Assembly: GCA_964455905.1 (NCBI GenBank)
Contig: CAYVYN010000002.1
Location: 186,001 to 250,000, forward strand
Direction of reading: 5' to 3'
DNA from: CAIJXB01 sp964455905
GTDB taxonomy: Bacteria; Chlamydiota; Chlamydiia; Chlamydiales; Rhabdochlamydiaceae
Length of the DNA: 64,000 nt
Positions 36,931 to 45,715 of the stretch are shown in pieces (within the stretch, counting starts at the first letter, position 1; each line of letters starts with the position of its first letter). The notes under the pieces were generated by a model. That model made no database searches. It had not been told where the DNA came from and saw nothing but the letters and a program-made list of their open reading frames with translations. A program made the position numbers and the translations under genes.

Positions 36931-39045
36931 TTATTTAGCTAGCTGCATTTGCATGCTAAAGCGATCGTCATTTGTGGTGTGTAGATAAGAGAATTTCAGT
37001 TGCCACTTAGAAGAAAGTAAAGTTATCGCATCAAGAGAAAAGCTTCTATAGGAAGGTTCCGATTTACGTCCAAAGCCGTAATGAGAGGATGCGTGAAAGC
37101 TCCACTTGGGAGAAAGTCGTAACTGCAACCTTCCAAGAAGCGTATTTCTTCCGTCTGAAAGGGGGGAGTTTTCTAATTCAGAAATAGGCCGAGCCATGTC
37201 TACAAGAAAATTTTCATGGTCTGCTTTTCTCCAGTCAAAACGACTTCTATGACGAAATTCAAGAGCAAAAGCTAGGTGTTCGCTTACTGTAACTTCTCCA
37301 AGAAAATTTCCAAAATCAAGAAGGTTTTCTTGTGTATTAAGACAAAGATGTCCTTCTAAAAGATAAGAAGGTTGGCTCCATGAGGTTAAAAGATACCATT
37401 TAGGAAATAATTTAGTATAAGTTTTGCTTCCGTAAAAAGCGTATGTGTAAGCATCAAAAGATAAGTCGGGAGAAAAAAAGGAGGCTCCACTAAAAGAAAA
37501 GGTGTTTTGAACTCCTATCTTTAGGCTGCTTAGCTGGTAAAGCCCATCGTCTATGCTAAAAGTATAATGATTTTGCAACGGAGCTCTTGGATGAGAAAGT
37601 CCCGTGTAAACGCAGTAAGGCATAACCGAGTGTTTGACTTGTGCATATTTTTTGTAAAAAGGAGCGCTTGCATTTCCTCCGTAAATAAGGGATCCTTGAC
37701 CAACGGTTTGCTTCCATGGGTTATTATTGTAAAAGATACCTACCACCCCGACATAGGGAGTGAAGTGAAGGGGCCCTGTGACAAAAGGTCTGTAGATCTT
37801 ATTTTTAGTTTCTAGTCTGGCTGCGTGTGTTTCGTGCAAAGTGGGGTATTTATCTAGTAAGTCATGAGCGTATACGTAATCTAAATAGCCAGCGCTAGAA
37901 GAGTTTTCTACGAGAATTCCGGAGCTTCCTAAAGAAATAGGCCGTACTCCTATCTTTAAAAGCGGTAGCTTTTGATTGATACTTTCAAAAGTGTTTAGTC
38001 TTGGTTCTAAAGTAAGAGTGCTAAATACAATATCTTCTTGGTGATTTACAAGCAGCCTTGTTCTTTTTTGCGTTGTGATTTCAAAGTCTGAGCTTGGGAA
38101 ATCACTGATCATCTTTAGATCGCTAAACTTATCATAGGTAAGATTAGTGGTCGTTTTATCATCTAAACTTCGATGATTAAATAGACCTTGAAGTCTATAC
38201 CTTTTCAACCCAGGTTCGTCGTATACGATTTTATTGTAAGCTCCATAACTTTTGGTTACAAAAGTGGTTCGTTTATCTTTAGCTAAGTATTCAGATTCTA
38301 AAGTAGCTCCAAGTCCTTCTTTTAATCTGTAATCTAAGCGAGCAAATAGGTTGAATTCTTCAGTAGAATATAATCGATAACGAAATGTAGCTTTAGGCCA
38401 AAGCCCCTTATCGAAAGTGATCTTATAACGAATAGGTGGGTCTGCAACAGTTCCCAAATTGCTTTTAAAAGAAGGGATCCAAAGACATGGCATATGGAAT
38501 ATGTTTAAATGGATCATAGAGGCTGATAGCTCTTTATCATTTGTAATCGCAATCGATTTTGCAGAAAGATCCCATAGGCGATCTTGGCTTTCGCTTGTTG
38601 TAAGAAAGGCATTTTCTAAAGAAAAGCTGCCATCTTTATTCAATGTAACTTTATCTCCACCAATAAACCAAATACCTTCAGAAGTTCTTCCATCCCATAA
38701 CGTTCCTGTCTGTGTTATGAAATCATATTCTAATTTGCTACCAATAAAAAAACGACCTTCATATTCTAAAAGTAGATCTTCTTCTGCTATGACTTGTTTG
38801 ATTTTTATATTATCTGTTTCTGAATTTATGTAAGTTATTTTACGAGCTTGTATTCTGAGAGCTTTTTGTGATTTTTCGCTTTTAGCTGAAATAACTCCGC
38901 CTTGGGTTGTTTGTAGAATACCATCTTGAAAAACGGGTTCTTTTAATTCTACTTGAAGATCTTGAAAAGAAGACATAGGTGATGCTTCTAAAAAAGGGCT
39001 AACGGCAAGAGCAAACGGAATAAGACATCGAAGTGGAAATTTCAT
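36931..39045 (-). CDS. LptD/OstA-like outer membrane protein
   Basis: This encodes 704 residues with a cleavable signal peptide (about 1-21, ending LEASP). Residues ~30-110 resemble the OstA/LptA-like periplasmic domain, followed by DRLWDLSAKSIAI and FHMPCLWIPSFK, which fit the conserved W.l.A..i and ipvfy.P blocks at the start of the LptD barrel. The rest has alternating aromatic beta strands and ends in a hydrophobic strand, as expected for a beta-barrel. LptD inserts lipopolysaccharide into the outer leaflet. In my recollection a similar protein lies near maf in Chlamydia, but here two ankyrin-SET genes intervene. It could also be a divergent porin-like protein. Confidence 0.7.
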   Translation of the reverse strand: MKFPLRCLIPFALAVSPFLEASPMSSFQDLQVELKEPVFQDGILQTTQGGVISAKSEKSQKALRIQARKITYINSETDNIKIKQVIAEEDLLLEYEGRFFIGSKLEYDFITQTGTLWDGRTSEGIWFIGGDKVTLNKDGSFSLENAFLTTSESQDRLWDLSAKSIAITNDKELSASMIHLNIFHMPCLWIPSFKSNLGTVADPPIRYKITFDKGLWPKATFRYRLYSTEEFNLFARLDYRLKEGLGATLESEYLAKDKRTTFVTKSYGAYNKIVYDEPGLKRYRLQGLFNHRSLDDKTTTNLTYDKFSDLKMISDFPSSDFEITTQKRTRLLVNHQEDIVFSTLTLEPRLNTFESINQKLPLLKIGVRPISLGSSGILVENSSSAGYLDYVYAHDLLDKYPTLHETHAARLETKNKIYRPFVTGPLHFTPYVGVVGIFYNNNPWKQTVGQGSLIYGGNASAPFYKKYAQVKHSVMPYCVYTGLSHPRAPLQNHYTFSIDDGLYQLSSLKIGVQNTFSFSGASFFSPDLSFDAYTYAFYGSKTYTKLFPKWYLLTSWSQPSYLLEGHLCLNTQENLLDFGNFLGEVTVSEHLAFALEFRHRSRFDWRKADHENFLVDMARPISELENSPLSDGRNTLLGRLQLRLSPKWSFHASSHYGFGRKSEPSYRSFSLDAITLLSSKWQLKFSYLHTTNDDRFSMQMQLAK

Positions 39046-39063
39046 GAGCTAGAATATAAAGAG

Positions 39064-39081
39064 TTGGAGAAAATTCTCCAA
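39064..39081. promoter_or_regulatory. inverted repeat between the LptD-like and first ankyrin-SET genes
   Basis: TTGGAGAA and TTCTCCAA arms are separated by two bases, about 19 bases upstream of the LptD-like start codon. It could be an operator or an RNA hairpin in the LptD-like leader. Function is untested. Confidence 0.3.
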
Positions 39082-39199
39082 GAAGATTCTGTAAAAAATC
39101 TGAATAGCAATAAATTCTCAATTTGATTTTTATTTAAATAAAATTCCTAGTTACTTAGAATAAACACCGAAAAATAAATTTATTTCTTTAGAGCTCGAA

Positions 39200-40825
39200 A
39201 TGATTAGATTGAATTATCCAATAATAGAAGAAGTACGGTTAAATGTGCAAAGTGGGACATGGCAAGGGAGCTCTTTGAAATTTTCTATCGGATGTTTAGC
39301 TTATGCGACTACGTATAGAAAAATAGATGAAACAATCGGCAAGATATGGGATTTTCTAATCAACTTATCCTCCGAGTCTCTTAGTGAGCAAACGTCTAAA
39401 AGAAACCTTTCATTAGTGCATATCGCAGTGATAGTCGAAGATGTAGATGCTATAAATTTATTGTTAGATAAAAAATTAAGTCCCTCTTGTCTTGATTATC
39501 TCGGCTGGACTCCTTTACATCATGCTGCCTTACTTGGAAATAAAGTGATTGTAGAATTATTATTAGAAAGAGGAGCTGATCCGTATATTAAAAATAGATG
39601 TGGCGGTACGTATAAAGATATAGAAAGACTGATCCATCCAAAAGCTATAGACCCTACTAGCCTTATTCCTCTTTTATGGAAAAAAGAAAGTGGATTGAAA
39701 GAGCAACTTACTTATGAAAGATTTAAAGAGCTTACCTCTAGTGATTTTATTACAGAAAATAGAATAGCTTCGAACGATTTGCTCTTAAAATGGGCTTCGC
39801 CAGATTCTATAAAAACAGAACTCATGCAAAAAGATATTCCTTATCAAGGGATAACTGAGAAGTACTTAAAGTTTCTAGAAAAAACCGAGCCTTTAACTTG
39901 TTTAGCTCGAGTAACCCACGATTCTATCGGGAAAAGGTTTTCCTTTTCGCCAGGTCTTGGAGTCTTTTGTAATGAGGAAATTTTAAAAGGCGGAGTTATT
40001 GGTGAATATTTAGGCGACTTGTCTTCGAATCAACAGGTTTCACAAGAATATGTTTTAGAGGAAATTGATGGGACGTATTGTCGTAATGAAATAGCTATGT
40101 GCAATGATGGTTGGGTTAATGCTTTTTTATTTGATATGAAAAATGTTGAAGGCTTAGAAGAGCGCTTAATTCTAATAGCTACAGAAGACATCAAAGAAGG
40201 AGAGCAGATTTGTTGGAACTATGGACCTTTTCATAAGGTTAAATTAGGACCTTATTTAGAAATAAGAAGAGCCGAGCTTCGGGCCTTTACAACAAATACA
40301 TCTCTTATAGCAGAAGCTTGGAATCTATTTCTTAACGAAGAAAAAAACTCCTTTGACAAGATTATTTTAATAGAAAAAATAGTCTATTTAATATGTACGC
40401 CGTCAGTTATGTTTTCTTTGCTGTTTGAAGACGCTATTGAAGAGTTTTACGCAGAATCTATTTTAAAAACGAGTATGAATAAAGTTTTTTCTGATAAATG
40501 GTATGAAGAGACACCTCTTTCACATTTATTTACGATAGCAACTGGATCAAAAAAACTTTATTTTTTATTGAAAAAAGAGGTTGCTTTAGAGTTTGTAGAG
40601 CTTTATAAAAATTTTATCATGGAATTACCTGCGAAAACTTCGATAATAAATGTTTTACATTTAACTTCGGCTATTAATGGCCTGATTAGGGAATTATTAA
40701 AACGAGACGAGTTACCTTTGAAACAGCTAACTGACACTGTCGAGGGGGATCTTTTATCGAATAAAATTTGGGATGAACTTTACGAAACTCACATAAAAGA
40801 ATATTTAAACACAAATTCTCAATAA
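39200..40825 (+). CDS. ankyrin-repeat SET-domain protein, copy 1
   Basis: This encodes 541 residues. Ankyrin repeats lie at about 70-135 (SLVHIAVIVEDVDAINLLLD, GWTPLHHAALLGNKVIVELL, LLERGADP). A SET domain at about 245-345 shows GLGVFC (around 252), GEYLGDL, CRNEIAMCNDGWVNAF and EGEQICWNYG (around 335). The canonical NHSCxPN signature is altered to N-D-G-W-V-N, but the SAM-binding GxG and the C-terminal Tyr-Gly are present. SET proteins methylate lysines; bacterial SET effectors act on host chromatin. No signal peptide is present. It is a paralogue of the next gene and is encoded against the surrounding minus-strand genes. The C-terminal ~180 residues are helical and unassigned. Enzyme activity is inferred, not certain. 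Confidence 0.85.
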   Translation: MIRLNYPIIEEVRLNVQSGTWQGSSLKFSIGCLAYATTYRKIDETIGKIWDFLINLSSESLSEQTSKRNLSLVHIAVIVEDVDAINLLLDKKLSPSCLDYLGWTPLHHAALLGNKVIVELLLERGADPYIKNRCGGTYKDIERLIHPKAIDPTSLIPLLWKKESGLKEQLTYERFKELTSSDFITENRIASNDLLLKWASPDSIKTELMQKDIPYQGITEKYLKFLEKTEPLTCLARVTHDSIGKRFSFSPGLGVFCNEEILKGGVIGEYLGDLSSNQQVSQEYVLEEIDGTYCRNEIAMCNDGWVNAFLFDMKNVEGLEERLILIATEDIKEGEQICWNYGPFHKVKLGPYLEIRRAELRAFTTNTSLIAEAWNLFLNEEKNSFDKIILIEKIVYLICTPSVMFSLLFEDAIEEFYAESILKTSMNKVFSDKWYEETPLSHLFTIATGSKKLYFLLKKEVALEFVELYKNFIMELPAKTSIINVLHLTSAINGLIRELLKRDELPLKQLTDTVEGDLLSNKIWDELYETHIKEYLNTNSQ

Positions 40826-40896
40826 ACCCTTTTGTTTTATTTGCATTTAAATTAAAATGATTTAATTTAATTTCATTATTAAATAATAGGTTTTTT

Positions 40897-42576
40897 GTGG
40901 GTGCTACTATTTTTTTAGCTGATCGATATTTTTTAAGTCAAGAATTGCGTTTTCCTTATTGCCAGTTTGCGAGAGATATCTCGGCAGGACTAGTTGATTT
41001 AGCTAGAAAAGAAGGACCTCATGCAGAAGCCAATTTTGCACTTGCCGCTAGAAAAATTCAATTTTCTACACAGTTTTTAGGGTATTGCATAACAAAAGCA
41101 TCTAGCGATCCTACTTATCGTAGTATTTGGGAGTGGGTGATCACCTTACCTGGACAAACATTTTCCGAACAAACTTCTAAAAAAAAACTTTCACTTCTTC
41201 ATATTGCGGTAATTACCTTAAACAAGCAAATTTCTAAAGATCTTTTGGAAAAGGGAGTTCCAATAGATTCGCCCGATTATCTAGATTGGACTCCTTTACA
41301 CCATGCAGCTTTAAGCGGAAACGAAGCTATGATTGCCTTCCTTCTAGAAAAAGGAGCTTCTCCTTTACAAGAAAATTCTTACAGTGGAACGTATCTAGAT
41401 ATTTTAAACTTCACAAGCACTCATATTCCAACTCCTGAAGAGACCACTTTTTTACGAGGAGAAGATGGGAATTTCCTTACGCAAGGAGATTTTAAAAGAC
41501 TGACTGGAGCTGAATTTATTACTGAAAATAAAATAGCTAGGGAAGATTTACTCCAAAACTGGATTAGGCCTATATCGGAAAAGACTTTTTCATTGAGATT
41601 TTCAGGCGAAATAAAACATAAGTATTTAGAGTTTTTAAAACAACCGCTGATTGGTTGTTTTTTAAAAACGATAACAAAAGACTCACAAGGCATTTCGATC
41701 GAGAAAAATATTGGCCTTGGCGTATTTTGCAAAGAGGGGGGCATTCCTAGAAAAAATATTATAGGGGAGTATTTAGGCGAAGTGTATAGATCTAACCCAG
41801 ATAATCCTGACTATACTTTAAATGAAATAGATGCTTTGCGATTTCGCAATGCAACAGCTATGACTAATGACGGATTTCCAAATGCTTTTATATTAGATAT
41901 GGATAACATGAGAGGGTTGAGTAAAAGAGGTGTTTTAATTTCTATCGAGGATATTTCGGAAGGCTCTCAAATATGCTGGAATTATGGTTATCTTCACTTT
42001 GTTAAACTCATGCCGTCTTACATAGAGTTACGTAAAAAAGAAACTAGGGAATTTACAAGGGATTTTGAATTAGTGAATCGGGCTTTAAATGCACTTTCTA
42101 TAACAGCCCCTTCCTCTTTTGAAGAACGATGTTTAATAGAAAAAATTGCATATTTAATGGCGACTCCTCCTGTTTTATTTGCCGTGATTTTTGAAGGAGC
42201 TATAGATGATGGTCTGGCTGAGGATATTTCAAAACACTCTTTGCAACTGTTTTGGCAGAAGTATATAGGGCGTAGTCTAGAAAGACTTCTTGCAATAGCG
42301 AAAGGTTGTCGAAAAATAATGATTAAATTTGATGATATAAAACAATCTAATCTTAAAGAGTGCTATTTCAATTTAATGAACGAAATAAGAACAGAAGTTA
42401 ATATGATTAATTTCCTTTCTTTATTTGAGGTGATAAACCAAATAGTAGATGGGATGTTTGTGGTGTTACCGCAAGAAAAATTACTTAAACAAGATGCCCA
42501 AGATATGTTTTCTGTGATTACAAAACGGATTAGACCCGATATAGAAAAAGCTAAAAAAATTGAGAATTCACTGTAA
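40897..42576 (+). CDS. ankyrin-repeat SET-domain protein, copy 2
   Basis: This encodes 559 residues from a GTG with an AGG six bases upstream. It is clearly homologous to the preceding protein along its whole length: shared LSEQTSKR/FSEQTSKK leader, LSLLHIAVITLNKQ and DWTPLHHAALSGNEAMI ankyrin repeats, FITENKIAREDLL linker, and SET motifs GLGVFC, GEYLGEV, NATAMTNDGFPNAF and EGSQICWNYG (around 357). As in copy 1 the NHSC block is replaced (TNDGFPNAF). The two genes are 71 bases apart and arose by tandem duplication, but have diverged well, suggesting separate targets. The last nine bases overlap the convergent HEAT gene. Confidence 0.85.
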   Translation: MGATIFLADRYFLSQELRFPYCQFARDISAGLVDLARKEGPHAEANFALAARKIQFSTQFLGYCITKASSDPTYRSIWEWVITLPGQTFSEQTSKKKLSLLHIAVITLNKQISKDLLEKGVPIDSPDYLDWTPLHHAALSGNEAMIAFLLEKGASPLQENSYSGTYLDILNFTSTHIPTPEETTFLRGEDGNFLTQGDFKRLTGAEFITENKIAREDLLQNWIRPISEKTFSLRFSGEIKHKYLEFLKQPLIGCFLKTITKDSQGISIEKNIGLGVFCKEGGIPRKNIIGEYLGEVYRSNPDNPDYTLNEIDALRFRNATAMTNDGFPNAFILDMDNMRGLSKRGVLISIEDISEGSQICWNYGYLHFVKLMPSYIELRKKETREFTRDFELVNRALNALSITAPSSFEERCLIEKIAYLMATPPVLFAVIFEGAIDDGLAEDISKHSLQLFWQKYIGRSLERLLAIAKGCRKIMIKFDDIKQSNLKECYFNLMNEIRTEVNMINFLSLFEVINQIVDGMFVVLPQEKLLKQDAQDMFSVITKRIRPDIEKAKKIENSL

Positions 42577-44256
42577 AGCATGAATTAAAATACCAGCTAA
42601 AACAGGCCTATTTTGCTCGTTTCCTTCACTAATAGCTTCCAAGAGGATGTCTATTCCTTTAGGGTCTTGTTGCTCTATAAGAGCTTCATAGGCACTAATT
42701 AAAAGAGCAGAACTTTCTTCTGGGGTAAGGGTATAGGAATCTACCAATCTGACATTCCAAGGAAGAGAAGGCCTAAATCGGATTAATTCAAGAGCTTTAC
42801 TTTTTTGTAGAAAACTTCGAATTACTTCCTGGTAAGGGCCATCTTCTTTAAGACGAAAAAGCGCTAAATTTGCATAGGTGCGAATTAAAGGAGCTCCCGT
42901 TTTTTGCGATTGCTTTTTTAAAAGAGTGATTGCTTCTGGGCTTCTTAAGTTTTCTAGTTTTGTCACTAAAATAGGGATAAGTTCATTTTGTTTAGATTCA
43001 AAAATACTCGCAGCTAGTTTTAAAAACTGATTTTCGGGCAGTTCGAGTGCTTCTAGGATGATTTGTTCTCTTAAGGCTAGTGACATCGCTTGTATATCAA
43101 AAAAACTTTCTTGAGCGTGCTGTTTTAAAGAGGGGACTATTTTCCAGTAGTGTAAAGAGGCTCCCTGGGATGATTGTGGTTGAAATCCAAGATCTCTTGT
43201 GTCTTTTAGTAAAAATTCGAGCAAAATAGGAAGGCTTCTTGGATCCTTTTTTTTCAAAAGGGTCAAAGCAGCGTTAAATCGAAGTTGCATATCTGAACTA
43301 GTAGTGAGAGGAATTAAAGCCTCTTCGTAACCAGGAATATCTTTAAGCAAACCACAAGCAAATAGGTTACCGCTTTTGGCAAGGAGCGCAATTTTAGAGG
43401 CTGCATCTTTATCACCTAAGACATGTAAAGAGTAAAGGGCGGCTAATTGTACGGAGGAAGAAGAACTAGTTGAAAGCTTCTTTAATTTTTTTATCGATTT
43501 CATATCTCGAAGATAGCCTAAAGCCGCCGCGCAGGCTTCTTGTTCTGCGTGGTCTAGATGCGTCGCTCCTGCTCGTATGGGTGGAAGTAAATCGTCTCTT
43601 CCATGCATGGCAGCGCTTAAAATCGCCGCTACTTTTGTAGGAGAAAAAGAATCATCCATAAGATGTCTTAACACATGGATAGATTCGGATGTTCCTATTA
43701 TGGCAAAAAATTCAGGGAAAAAGTAGCGCATGGGAGGCGGAAGTCTATACATTAAAGACTCTATTTGGCCTGTTGCGGTAGAAGCTTTTCTTTGAGAAAG
43801 TAAAAAGGCAGCTTCTAGTCTTGAGTAAAGAAAAGGTGAAGACATAGCTTTATTTAAAAGTATGTCCGCATAATCTTCCTGCATTTTTCCTAAAAATCCT
43901 ATCGCAGCGCTTTGTACGATAGGGTCATCACTTGCGATAGCAAGCTCTAATACATCTGTTGGGGCGTTAAGGCCTGCTACACCAAAACCAAAAATTCCCA
44001 AGGTCTGTTTTGTAGGTGTCGTACTTCTTGCGCTTTTGTCTATCCAGGTTATGGCCATTCTTTGCAAAACTTCAAAATCGTGTCTGCCAAGTTCCTCTTT
44101 ATATGTTTTATATAAAGCAATTGTGTCTTCACAGCTTTGAGATTGTGCTAAGTAGGCGATTCGGTTTTTAAGAGCATTTTTATCGAAGGTGCTTTCTTGT
44201 CCTAAAAGAGATTGCGTGTAAAAAACAGAAAGAATTAGGAAGCTAGCTAGTTTCAT
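42568..44256 (-). CDS. exported HEAT-repeat protein (CT350-like)
   Basis: This encodes 562 residues with a signal peptide (MKLASFLILSVFYTQSLLGQ). Repeated ~30-residue helical pairs of the HEAT type run through the protein (ASDDPIVQSAAIGFLGKM, SRLEAAFLLSQRK, VQLAALYSLHVLGDKDAA, LRFNAALTLLKKKDP). It is probably periplasmic and may act as a scaffold. The ATG overlaps the maf stop codon (ATGA), so the two are translationally coupled. In Chlamydia a conserved hypothetical protein follows maf in the same way, which is the basis for the CT350 comparison; that is from memory. Confidence 0.8.
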   Translation of the reverse strand: MKLASFLILSVFYTQSLLGQESTFDKNALKNRIAYLAQSQSCEDTIALYKTYKEELGRHDFEVLQRMAITWIDKSARSTTPTKQTLGIFGFGVAGLNAPTDVLELAIASDDPIVQSAAIGFLGKMQEDYADILLNKAMSSPFLYSRLEAAFLLSQRKASTATGQIESLMYRLPPPMRYFFPEFFAIIGTSESIHVLRHLMDDSFSPTKVAAILSAAMHGRDDLLPPIRAGATHLDHAEQEACAAALGYLRDMKSIKKLKKLSTSSSSSVQLAALYSLHVLGDKDAASKIALLAKSGNLFACGLLKDIPGYEEALIPLTTSSDMQLRFNAALTLLKKKDPRSLPILLEFLLKDTRDLGFQPQSSQGASLHYWKIVPSLKQHAQESFFDIQAMSLALREQIILEALELPENQFLKLAASIFESKQNELIPILVTKLENLRSPEAITLLKKQSQKTGAPLIRTYANLALFRLKEDGPYQEVIRSFLQKSKALELIRFRPSLPWNVRLVDSYTLTPEESSALLISAYEALIEQQDPKGIDILLEAISEGNEQNRPVLAGILIHALQ

Positions 44257-44840
44257 AAGATTTTTAAATGGTTCCAGATGTCTATATTAATTGTTTTTAG
44301 TAGCCTCTCTAAGGGGAGTAAAGGAAGTTCCATTACATTGTAGTAAGAGCCTTCAATCTTCTCAACTAAAACACTCCCACTTTGCTGAATGGCATAAGCG
44401 CCAGCTTTATCTAAAAAGTTTATACATTCTAGGTATTTTTCTATTTGCAACTCGGAAACTTCTCTAAAACGAATGCGCGTCTCTTCTGAACAAGTTTCGG
44501 TTTTATTTTGAAAAAAAAGGGCGCAGCCCGTAAAAACAGAGTGCCATTTTCCCGAGAGCTCTTGTAAAAATTGGATCGCTTCTTTCTTGTCTTTAGGTTT
44601 ATTGTAAATTTTTCCTTCACAATAAACCGTAGTATCGGCTGTTAGAATTGGGCTATTTGCATACTGAGTTGACAAGGCTTCTGCTTTTTTTAAAGCTAAC
44701 GTTTCTACATATTTTGCAGGATTATCATCGAAAATAATAGAGTCCTCATCAAACTGAGAGGGGACTTTTGTAAAAGGAATTGAAAAAAAGTTAAGTATTT
44801 CTTCTCTGCGAGGAGACGTTGAACCTAGGATAATATGCAT
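44253..44840 (-). CDS. maf: Maf-family nucleotide pyrophosphatase
   Basis: This encodes 195 residues. The N-terminal LGSTSPRREEIL is the Maf signature, followed by FDED, PILTADTTVYCEGKIYNKPK and KEAIQFLQELSGKWHSVFTG. Maf proteins hydrolyse non-canonical or modified nucleoside triphosphates and help to prevent their incorporation; some affect septum formation. The enzyme is cytoplasmic. It lies two bases after the second kinase-like gene and overlaps the HEAT-repeat gene by four bases, so it is in the middle of a four-gene operon. Which nucleotide it prefers cannot be read with certainty. Confidence 0.93.
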   Translation of the reverse strand: MHIILGSTSPRREEILNFFSIPFTKVPSQFDEDSIIFDDNPAKYVETLALKKAEALSTQYANSPILTADTTVYCEGKIYNKPKDKKEAIQFLQELSGKWHSVFTGCALFFQNKTETCSEETRIRFREVSELQIEKYLECINFLDKAGAYAIQQSGSVLVEKIEGSYYNVMELPLLPLERLLKTINIDIWNHLKIL

Positions 44841-44842
44841 TT

Positions 44843-45715
44843 CTATTCACAGTCCTTTTGTAATTCATCTAAGTAATCAATCAAAGAAGGAAAATCTTTT
44901 TTTATCCATTTCCTTAATTTATAAATAGAAATATCTTTAAATTTTTCATCTTGAGAGTCTATTTGTAGGTCTTCTTTAGTTAAGAGCTTACCTATGTCGT
45001 ATTGGACAGGACGCAATCCAACGCATCCAAAATTCGCATGAAATTTATTCGTAGGTTCATGAAAGCCTAGTTTTTTACGTAAATGAATGAGATCTATTAG
45101 GTTTTTAAGAATAACCTTAGCGTCATCTATTTTATTTTCTTCGATCAAGAAATGTAATGTACTTTCTAAAGAAGGGACATTTTTTTGAATCAAAAAACAT
45201 GTTTTATCTGCAGGAAAAGAATGTAAAATCCCGGTTTTATCATAACATTGGATGTTTTTTTTTAAATCAAAACTTTCAGTTAAATGGATATATGAAACTA
45301 AAGATTCCTCTTTAAATTTATCTATAGCATTTAGATAGCTTTTAAAGTCTCTTCTTGCTTGTTTTTGGAGTTCTTGCTTAAAAAAGATTCTGTAAAAAGT
45401 GTTGGCAAAAGGAATAGGAGAAAAGCGAAAAGAAACGCCAGGAAGATGTACCTGAGGATAATGAAGTTTTAATAGCTTTAGTACATATTGCTTGTCTTGC
45501 GAGACAAAAACAAAAGCTTGGTGCCCTTTAGCTAGAAAATAAAATTTTTGATCTAAAATAGGATCAACAGAAAAAGAGGCAGGTCTATTTTCGAATTCGT
45601 TTGACTCAGCTAAAATAAGATCGCTTCCGCTAAAATTTCCGTTTAAAAAAATAGGCACTTGCGAGACAAGTAAAAAACTGCTAGCTATAATTAACGCCTT
45701 AAAGGGCAGTTTCAT
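44843..45715 (-). CDS. exported or membrane-anchored kinase-like-fold protein, copy 2
   Basis: This encodes 290 residues; the ATG at 45715 (MKLPFKALIIASSFLL) was chosen for its AAGGAG site and signal-like N terminus, and overlaps the end of copy 1 by 17 bases. YFLAKGHQAFVFVSQD..YVLKLLK resembles a glycine-rich loop and the ATP-binding lysine of protein-kinase-like folds. HANFGCVGLRPVQYDIGKLL resembles the region around the catalytic-loop Asn and the DFG Asp. The usual HxD catalytic aspartate is not visible. Homology with copy 1 is plain along the full length. Export of a kinase-like protein across the inner membrane would be unusual, since ATP is lacking there. It may be a pseudokinase or a non-kinase. 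Confidence 0.7.
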   Translation of the reverse strand: MKLPFKALIIASSFLLVSQVPIFLNGNFSGSDLILAESNEFENRPASFSVDPILDQKFYFLAKGHQAFVFVSQDKQYVLKLLKLHYPQVHLPGVSFRFSPIPFANTFYRIFFKQELQKQARRDFKSYLNAIDKFKEESLVSYIHLTESFDLKKNIQCYDKTGILHSFPADKTCFLIQKNVPSLESTLHFLIEENKIDDAKVILKNLIDLIHLRKKLGFHEPTNKFHANFGCVGLRPVQYDIGKLLTKEDLQIDSQDEKFKDISIYKLRKWIKKDFPSLIDYLDELQKDCE

